From Lineus longissimus (Eukaryota > Nemertea > Pilidiophora > Heteronemertea > Lineidae), in the NCBI RefSeq assembly GCF_910592395.1, contig NC_088314.1:6884001-6944000 (forward strand): DNA of 60,000 nucleotides, read 5' to 3'. This document shows, one piece after another, positions 40,701 through 51,135 of this stretch. How positions within the stretch are numbered: the first letter of the stretch is position 1; each line of letters opens with the position of its first letter. Position numbers and translations under genes: made by a program. The notes under the pieces are model-generated. The model had not been told where the DNA came from, made no database searches, and was given only the letters and a program-made list of their open reading frames with translations.

Positions 40701-43700
40701 TCTTCTTCAGTTATTAAGGCGCTCATACTAGGCAGGAAAGAGGAGGGGGAAGAGGAAAAAAAACCTCCAATGGAAAATGTAGAAGAGGAAATGGCATGGC
40801 CATCAATTCAAGGCGATTATGAATATTCTATCAAGATCACAGCGGTGTACAAGGTATGATCCTCTCAACTGTTAAATGTTCGTGATGCCATGTTTGGCTT
40901 TAAGAATGCCATGAATTTGGAGGAAGACTGAGGTCACATGGTCATTCAATTCTGAGTTGAAATAGAGGAGGAATCTGTGTTTTGAAAAGGCAATTTTTCC
41001 TCCCTTCTTTCCCCAAATTCTCATTATCCTGCAGTTTGCAGTGACTGAGTCAATCTCATATTCATGTCAGCTCCTGGGGTCCAAGAACAGTTGGATAACT
41101 GATGGTAGTGGCACTCTAACTTACACTTAGCAGACAGAAGCACTGCCTGTCTGTAATAGTGTTGAGCTACCTTATGAAAAGCTGTTGGGAGGGTAGATTC
41201 CTAGCACTATCTTTAGCGATAACCAAGTGCATGTTATCAGTAATTTTTTTAATTGACTAATAATAGAGAGTATGATGTTCGTCAGGTGCTACGCAGGAAT
41301 AAATTGATATGAAATTTTACTTTTGCGTTGTCACACGAACAACTTTTTGGAGTTCAATTCCCATCCCTCTTGCAGTCGGATAATGCATTTAGCGCTCTAA
41401 ATCAACCTGTCACTGTTTTGTTTCCAGAACAAGCGAACTGGTCGAAGATATGCTACACTTGATAAACTCTACAGTCCGATCAGCTCATCAATGTGTGGTC
41501 TAAAACTGACCATCGGTGAAAAATACATCATTCTGGGATCATTATCAGGTAAGAATGACAGTTGATCGGTTCAAAAATTGAGCACCTGAATAGATTACAA
41601 ACAAGATTCTTATGTTATATTTGTACTCATACATATAGCTGGAACCTTTCATGCATTAAAAGTATTGATTCAAAACTTTACTGATTTTACAACTTTTTGT
41701 TCCACCACGCAACTATTTTTACGACTTAGCAGTGATACCGGCTTGAAAGAAAATGCATCAGATACCAAACTTTCCATTTAAAATCTACATGTAGGAACAG
41801 GTACAACTCTACATAAACTGCATCTTTCAGGATTGGACAACAAGGCTCACATTAATGCTTGTAGCTTGATAAGAAAATGGTCTAGTATGAAGAAGGCAGA
41901 GAGACAAAAGTTGCGGGAGTACAAAAAGGCTTGCAATGTTTGTGAGGTAAGGGTTTAACTTAGGGCATTGTACCAATGAAGTATAGGCACCCCCAAACAT
42001 ACTTGACACAAACTGGCCAACCAAAACAATTTCTAAGAGCGGAGGCTGGACATGGAGTCAGCTAATATATGCAATATCCGGAGAAGGCAAAAGCTATAGG
42101 GCATCAAATTAGTGTTCTTCATGTGACTAATATACACAGTTGGGGAAACAGATTGTCTTTGATTCAATATTGACATATTTCTTTAACACCAATGAATAGT
42201 TTGATGAAATGCGAGATAGGAGAGACCTCCTTTTGGCAACTTCGTGTTACCTCACCAACATCTCCTCTACCTAACTCCCGATGATACACTCGTTAAGGCA
42301 GTTTTACACCCAATTGATCAGCTCATCCAGGTTGCATGCTTGACTGCTAACTGATACATGTTACTGTCACATTACTGTGTCTTATTTAGGTCCAAAGCAA
42401 CTGCTTTGCTTGGTGCAAGAAGAAGGAAAATGCCTGCCAGTACAACCCAATGCAATTCGAAGCTGACTATTGCCTTGAGAATCAAGTCTGCACCATGAAT
42501 GAAGACGGAAAGTGCCAATTTGAGAATGAGAAATGTGCCAGACCAGAAGTTGAAGAGAAGGAAGAGATACCAGAAAAATTCACGCACGAAGAATTTGTAT
42601 TTCCGTCTGCCAAAGTAGAAGAGAAAGAAGAGGCTGAAAACGAGGTTATGAAGGAATTAGAGGCTGCAAAAGAAGAGGTTGAAAAAGAAGAGTCTGAGGA
42701 AGGAAAGGCTGACGAAGAGTCTGTGGAAGGAGAGTCTGAAGAAGAGGCTGGTGAAGGGAAGGCTGTGGAAGAAGAGGTCGAGGAAGAAGAGGCTCTGGAA
42801 ATGGTTGCTGAGGAAGAAGAGGCTCTGGCAGTGGTGGCTGAGGAAGAAGAGGCTCTGGAAATGGTGGCTGAGGAAGAAGAGGCTCTGGCAGTGGTGGCTG
42901 AGGAAGAAGAGGCTGAAGAAGAAGAGGCGGAGAAAGGAGAGGCGGAGACTGAGGCAAAAAAACCTGCTGAGGAAGTAAAGCCAGCTAAGCCTGCTGAGGA
43001 AATGAAACCTGCAAAACCTGCTGAGGAAATGAAACCTGCAAAACCTGCTGAGGAAATGAATCCTGAAAAACCTGCTGAGGAAAAGAAACCTGAGGAAGCA
43101 AAGACTACAAAACTGGCTAAGGAAGTTAGACCATAAAACCTGCCAAGGAAAAGGCATAAAATTAAAATAAAGACAATTCTTGAGAAAAATCAATGCATGT
43201 TTGCTGTGTGTTTGGCAATGTTTATTTCTTCAAGATGAAACTTTTAACATAGCATTTTTAGTACAAGTATGACATCATATTGATAGATGGCAGAAGTGTT
43301 CTCTCTGCATTCAGTCGTTACAATATGTTGCTTTATAGAAGTAAATAAAGTTACTGTATGTATTGTGAAAATCTCATATCTCAAAACTTTGTTCCTGGCC
43401 ATGGACTAATCGAGGTGTTTTAGAACATCAGTCCTAAAGGTGTCACTCAAGGAATGTCCTGAATTTAAGGAGACTTCAGGAACATATCACTGATGTGACA
43501 GCCAAATATTGGTACCTGACACCTGTTATGCTTGTATTTGGTTTCCCCATCCTAGGACTCCATGACGTAAAGACTACAACCACAATCCACATGTAGTGTA
43601 TCGAGGATCTTGTAAGTCAAGATGGGGCCTCCTACACATTAACATCAAGAGAGCTAGTACCGATCAGGACACAAGATGACATTGTGACAAGTGACCCATA

Positions 43701-44304
43701 CATGATAACAATGTAGATGTTCATACGCCGACTGTACACTGCGACTTGATATCACTCAGATCATTTTGAAGACTCACTGTTATTCCGGGTAAACTCACAC
43801 AACCAGATCCGGAATATCAAATTCTGAGGTCACCATAAACGCTGTAACAAACAAGTAAAAAATTATCGCTGTATGTTGTTTGGAAAAATCTGACCCATTC
43901 TAATAATCAAATCAGTCAACTTAATTAGTAGTCAATTGTTCTGGTGTGCACGTTTTACTAAGTGGCCATCAAAGAACGTTATCTTGACCTTTCAACCCTA
44001 GGAAGATAAGACAGATACTACAGTTAATCTTATTTTGCACTTGTTATATTTTCTGAGTGCTGGTATACAAATCTATATCATATAGGCACGAGGCCTACGG
44101 TGGAGTATTTCAGCAAACTTCTCAACAAAACGATGTTACTTTTCTTTAAATTGTTCACCGTACTTTTGGTGGCAGTGGGGCTATCAAAGGGATGTGCAGA
44201 ATGTGACTTCCCTCATCCACAGGAACGGTTCTGCGAGGCTCCTTATGGTAAGTGGCTTTCATTCTCGGGCAAAGTCAGAGGATTTACTCATGTAAATGCT
44301 GGGG

Positions 44305-44381
<77 letters not shown>

Positions 44382-47300
44382 CGACGGTGCGGCAGGTGGC
44401 CACAAACATCCTCCAGTTAACCCTATTCTGGCCTAGGCCCTAAATATGGCTAGGTGTCAGCAGTGTCTCTCCATCTCCTAGCAGTGACTGGGTTAGACAG
44501 GAAGGATATTCGCTGGCAGCCTCAGTCTCCTGCCATATGCCTAATGCCTGGGGCAACCGAATCGAAACTCCAATAGTGAGGCCGACGACAGTGGCCTTAA
44601 CAACGCCTATCAACTGATAGTGTACCAGCGCTAGTAAAGTGGCTGAATCCAAATGCTGTTAGTACGCCGGTAGTCCATGCCACTGGTAGGCTATTGGTAA
44701 CGATTTTACCACGTACGGTAGGCCCTTTCCTTGGACCAAGGTTGGTCTATAAATATCCATCACCACGAGATCTATTTCAATTCCTTTGTAAGTTGTGGAA
44801 CTAGGAAAATATGAGGGCATGGATTGCGCGGTATTGTATGGTATCGTGCTGAAACGTTCACCCGTTCTGCCCAGTTTGTGACAGTCTGTGCCATGGATAA
44901 GCCGAAACGAAATCATGCCCTTGATTATTCGGAGGCCGAAAAATGTATTATTGTGAGAAAGTTGACGGCAAAATACTCGGCCAAAATAATGCAGAAGGAT
45001 GAAGACGCTATATACGCCAATATCCTTCAGCAAGTTAATGCTGTAGGTGTCTCTACAAGAAATCTCAGTAGCATAAAAGATAAGTGGCAGGGCCTAAAAC
45101 GGGAAGTAAAACAAATAGTAGCCCGCATTTTATACCCATGGTCATGTCCCTCAACGACGTCCATCACCACATCACCTTCAACACGCCACATGCTGCTTAG
45201 AAGTGATCTACATACTACTAACAGTGCGCTAAAGGAGGTCCTGACCGCCTATAGTGAAACGGCTTACCGGCGCCTATCTGTGACGTCATTGGTAGCCTAA
45301 CAAAGTTTCTATTCGGTCTTCCTAACAACGCCGGTGGCTACCAGAGTTTCGATTCGAGGAAAGTGCCTATTGGCATTTGGCCTATACCTTCAATAGGCAT
45401 TGATAACACTATCTGAGTTTCGATACGGTCGGCCCTGGTGTACGTGCAGGGCATACAGTTTGGCTCATTTTCTGGCAATTGTAGTATATGCCCTAGAAAT
45501 GTCAGTTTCGGTGGTGCAGAAGGTTTATAAGGGGGGTGGGGTGCATTTCCATTGAGTGACTGTTGCATCAGAAACAGGATCTGTCTGATCAATTATTGAA
45601 AGCTTCCACAAATTCACCACCACAATGGAGAAAGGAAGAGAAAAAGTTCATGAATCAGTAGCAATAAGTTAAACATGTGTATCACTGTCATTTTTCTTTG
45701 TTTTAGTAATTCGGGCGACAGTGACTTCCAGCAGTGTCATTCCAAAGCCAAGACCAGACGCTGATATGCCGAAACACAGGATTATATCACCATGGCCCAT
45801 CAACTATAAGTATGAACTCACAGTCGACCAAATATTCAAGGTATATAGGCTTCCTGTCATTTCTGCAAACCATTCCTTATTTTGTAATGCCTGGAGCTAC
45901 TGACCACATGCAATTATGAATTAAGTGAGGTGGATGAAGAAAACCGTACCGCACGTTCACAGGCATTGATTAGCTTTGATGTAAATTAATCGAAAACTGA
46001 CCACAAACCCTGTGAAAGTGGGAAACTTTCAAGGACGGAGCGCCCAAGTGAAATCTGACCCTCCAAGTCGTTAGTGCTGCACCTCTCATTTTCCATATGT
46101 TCATGTGACGTTTCAGAGGGACGACACTGTCGACCTTTCCACAGAACCCTTAATCATGTATGCATCGTTCGGCCCTGAGTTCTGTGGTCTGCCGCCAGGG
46201 GGATATGTCGGCAAGGAATTCCTCATATATGGGAAAAAATGTAAGTAAACGATGATTTGGCTAGAAAGTTTCAAGCCCGAAGTGTCCTTTCTAGGCCGCC
46301 ATAGGAATCCAGGGACGTTTACTGAGAGAACTATGTGTACTATGATTGGAAATACAATTTTATTCCCAACATTCAAGAGTTTACCTCTTTTTCTATCCTC
46401 GAATCCTAAGATATTTATAACCATGGCTCTTATCTTTCAGTAAGACCAGAAGACGCAGGGTCCCTGCAACCCCAGATCACGGCCTGTGGCAACACAGTAC
46501 CATGGGATGAGGTCTCGGCCAAATACCTGGACAAGCTCGTGAACACCTATGGCCCAGCTTGTCAGGAGTGCAGGGTGAATACAGCTTACTTACATTCCAT
46601 TCCATTCCAATGATATGCTATTATAATACTTCCAAATACAAAATCCATTGTATCACTTAGATTCGTTGCCGCCCCGCAAACGAGCGAATAGAATTGATAC
46701 AGTCGCTATTGTGATAAAACGGCTCCTGTTGCTGCAGTCAGCCCAGGTGCCTGGGATAAGACTAAGTTGACCTGGACAGTTTATGTGCTTGCCACAGTAG
46801 TAGAATAAGACATTAGTATGACACATTGTACCACATGGACCTCAATATGAACCTCAAAAACCTTAGGGAGTCCGGGTACCAAAAAACCTTTAAAAGGGGT
46901 GCATATTCGTGTTGATCATCTATATTTCTAGGCGAAATGGGTGTAGGCAAAATGGGTGTAGGCGAAATGGGGGTACACCTCTAGGAATGCATGAAGCTTT
47001 CATTTCCTTCCACAGATCAGCAGAGACTGCGATGGTGAAAGCTGCAAGGCAAATGACACGTGCACCTGGAACGTGGGTAAGAACTTCATGGACCTCTGCC
47101 TTAAGGACAAGGTCTGCAAGAGGATGGAGAATGGGAAATGCGACTGGGTTGACCGGGAAAAATGTGATCATGAGGACATGCCGGACTGGATGAAAATTAC
47201 AACTACCAGTAAACCAAAAGCAGAGGTTGCAAGCGATAGCTCAGAAGCAGAAGCAGATGATGACCAGTAGCAATGTGTGGTTGTTAGAACTACAGTACTG

Positions 47301-50300
47301 GTCAAAATTAACATATCTTCAACGATAACATCAACCAGACAAACAATTTAAGGGAAATGCCAGACTTGATGAAAGCTGGAGCAAATTGTTCTGTGAGCAG
47401 AAGTCAAGAAGATTGATAAGCAAACAATATGGTCGCAGCAGGAAAGTCCTTATGTCCTCAAAGTGGATTAGTAATATGCGGTGTATATTCAAGCATTGTA
47501 GTTCTCTGGTAGCATACCTTGGGACGGAAAAAAGCCGGGGCTAGTGAGTGTAACTGACGGTCACTAGCTAACAGATACTGGAATGTTGACCTTACTTCAC
47601 TGGAATGATGTCAAGCACATAATAACAAAATAGCTTAATAGCTTATTTCGGTCTCCTCACACACCAGAACATTTGCTGCAATCATTTTTTTACATGACTA
47701 ATTCAGTAAGTATGGGTAGTTTGAAAACAACTAATATACAAATGTGAAGAAATCTCTATTCTGTAAATGTAAAAGCAATTATTTGTCAATCTTAGTTGAA
47801 ATAAATACAAAACAAACATCGCCCGGTATATTTATCTTAAAATCATGACTGTACTTGTTCATCATTAAATGGTAAATTAGTGATATTATCCCTTCTTATC
47901 ATTAACTTGACATTGGGGAAATCAATTTGAGTATTGCTCCAGTTAGGTCACTATTATCATATTTGTTAGATTATGGAATTGCCTCACATCAAAAACCCAA
48001 AAGTTGGAAAAAAGTTCTGGGCAACCTTTTTTTCTTTTTATTTCCTCTGATCTTCTGTCAAAATTGTAAAAAATATATTTTTCTCCTCACTTGTAATATT
48101 TACTACAAGTTTATCAGTATAAACCACACAATTTTAAAGGATGTGTTGGCTCTACCGAGTAGAAAAATGTCATCTAAATTATCACTTAATTTGAGAACGA
48201 AATCTGGCCTAATGATTTGCCCTCAATAGTCATATAAGCCTTGAACCAATATACAATCATCTAATTGTCATAAATATCAGCAATTTGAGTGCTTGGATAA
48301 AAGAGACCATGCAGTGCTATTGGACACCAGTAGATGGATAGAGCACCGTGCTGGACGAAAGGTAAGCGATATACGATACTTTACATAACCATTTGAAGAG
48401 TTTCATCCCAAAATGAGATACAGTGGAACCTCCCTTAGCGGACACCTCTCTATTAAGGTCAACCTCTCTATAAAGGACACTATGTTTAGTCCCAAATTGG
48501 TTGTTGGCATTCAATTTGACCTCTCTAATCAGGACACCTCTCTATTAAGGACAGCACTTGTCAGTCCCGAGGGTGTCCATAATAGAGTGGTTCTACTGTA
48601 TATCCAGTAATGCCATTTGAGAGAGCTCGCTTCAAAGTTTAGAATTGTACTGAAAATGTATTGGATGATTTTGGACAAATTTTGTCATAAAAGTTTGACT
48701 GCTGGCCCAAATGTTCTGAAGTCTGGATAGGACACATCAGTTTTTATAGCTTTACTTCCTTCCACATATCTGTCAACTATTTGAGACCTGTGTCTTAACC
48801 GTGTGTTTAAAAACCTGGGGAGTGCCGGCATCTGTTCAGAAAGACCTTTTAGTGTGTTGGCTAAGAACAGCAACAGGGGCTGCCAAAGGTAAAAGGATCT
48901 CTGTCGGTTCAAAAAATGTTTGTAACTTTCTAAAATCTACCGCACCATTTTCATTACATTTCTCATCATGTTGTTCTTAATTAAGTGATTCTTGGACGCG
49001 ATAAAAACTGCCAAATCAAAATGACCACTCACTTTTCAGAAGGAACAAATCGAGATGATAAAGATATTAGCATTGGCAGGAGTGTTGTCCTTGGTTGCAA
49101 TGGTAACAGAAGGTTGCACATGTTTTGGACCCCTTCATCCGCAGGACGCCATCTGTAATGCACCTTTGAGTGAGTAAAAATTTTGAGAACTCGTTGATTG
49201 TTTTGGCCCTATTCCTATTTAATACTGGGTCCACCCGTCCTACTTCCTGTTGCTGATGCTGCAGAAAGCCAAACTGATACACAAGCCCTGAGACTCAGCC
49301 CAGCTAAAAACTATAACATGCTACTTTTTCATAAAATCATAAGATGGCAGCACTTTCTCTGATCCACGGTAAAGACTTCCACGCTTGGAATAGCAATCAT
49401 ATGCAACATCCCATGCTCTCAGTCTGGATCAGGACAACCACATGGAGTTCCACTGTTTGCTGGGAAGGGTTAATTTTTGTGCCCCTGACTCAGGGAAGAT
49501 TCCTGTAGAATATGGAGGCGCGTTTGAAGTATTTTGAGAGAAAAGATTTATTTTGAGGGAATTGTTTTGAGCCTTTTTTTTGCACCTTCTATCTGCAGTG
49601 GTGAGAGCAACAGTTGGAGATTCAAAGGCATTCTCTTACAATAAAGACAGAGTCCTCGTTGAGGCAGGGAAGAAGAGCCACCACTCTGATAAATACAGAT
49701 ATGAGTTAAAGATAAATGAAATATATGCGGTGAGTTGGAAACCTAAAGTTCAGCGAGGATGTGACACTGGATTCATGTGGTTACAGTGGACCCCGGTAAC
49801 ACTACCACTCATGGGACCGAGGTTGAATGGTTGCGTTACCGGGGTGGTCGCGTTAGTGGAGTTGAAAATCCGGGGACAAAATGCATGATTAGGTTTTCGG
49901 CTAAAATTGTTGAACTTATTCATATTGTTTATGACAACTGAATTTGAGTTTCATGACTCCAAGACTTTACTGGATGCTACTAATGATGCTGGTGTATGTA
50001 GTTTATGTGGCACCCAATGCAAACCATGTATCCCCCTCTTCGGGGATCGACGTCAAATTCTTTTACCTGAAAGGGGGGTACAAAGTTCACAGCAACTGCT
50101 GCATTAGGATGACCTATGAATATAGCCAACTTGCTGATTTCTTTTGCTTTTGCTTTATCCAGTCTGATGGAACAATCAACGCCGATACGGAACCTTTCTA
50201 TCTGTACTCTAATGCTTATTCAGGAATGTGCGGGATATCCTTGAACAAGAGTCAGGAGTATGTCATTTCAAGTAAGTCCTCTTTCTACACTAGTTTCACC

Positions 50301-51103
50301 GATATAAGACTGGTTGATTACTTAGGATGAAATTGAAACAAATGCCAAGCCGGAACATGCCGTCTCGACAGTCTCTGCACAACTTCACCCTACAGCTAAT
50401 AAGGAAGCAGCAGTAAAAAAAGACGTTTCAACTTTTTACCTTTTCAGTGTATTCATCTTATGACACAAAGTTACCATCGGCAGATATTTGTGGATCCTAC
50501 GTGGAAAAATGGGTCAAAATAGCAGAAGAAACACGAAAAAACTTTAATAATCAAGTTTACGTAGATGCTTGCAAGGAGTGCAAGGTGCGTAACAAACAGC
50601 TAGTATCTCGAGATTATGCAGGGTTGGCACCAATGATCGCAATATCCTGATTATCTTATGCAGTCAGCATGATAAGGGTAAAAAATTGCTGTTGGGGATC
50701 AGGATGGACAATTTCATTTTTTGTGGGGGTCGGACGAAGAGTGGACTGCTTTGGAAATTGACCGAAACTGCTTTTCAGGTGGATATGGGGACAGATACCA
50801 CCTTTCCCCTTTAGCAATTCCCTCTTAAACCTTTTTCATTGACTTTTGATCTTTATACTTTCAAGGTGAAAATCAATCCCTTTGGTCATGATGCCCAAAA
50901 TGACACCTGTTTGTATAATCCGTACTTATGGAATGATGCATCCTGTCTGACAGATGGACGATGCCTACGACAGGAGACAGGCGAATGTGACTGGAACTTG
51001 AAAGAGTGCCAAGGAGAGATGGATTGGGGTCAACGTGGCTACGTCTCTTCAGATGAGGTCGAGGCCTATTCTGCTGAAAGCGTTGATGACGATAACGATG
51101 ATA

Positions 51104-51135
<32 letters not shown>

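Noticed and set aside
42646-43193. Antisense ORFs of 103 and 178 codons opposite TIMP-B
   Set aside because: They mirror the GAA/GAG-rich coding repeats of the TIMP-B tail; the plus frame continues a conserved TIMP domain, so it is the real one.
44252-44443. His/Gln homopolymer ORF near TIMP-C exon 1
   Set aside because: Read-through of the exon 1 donor into the ATC/AGC microsatellite in intron 1; exon 2 with the VIRA motif follows properly at 45707.
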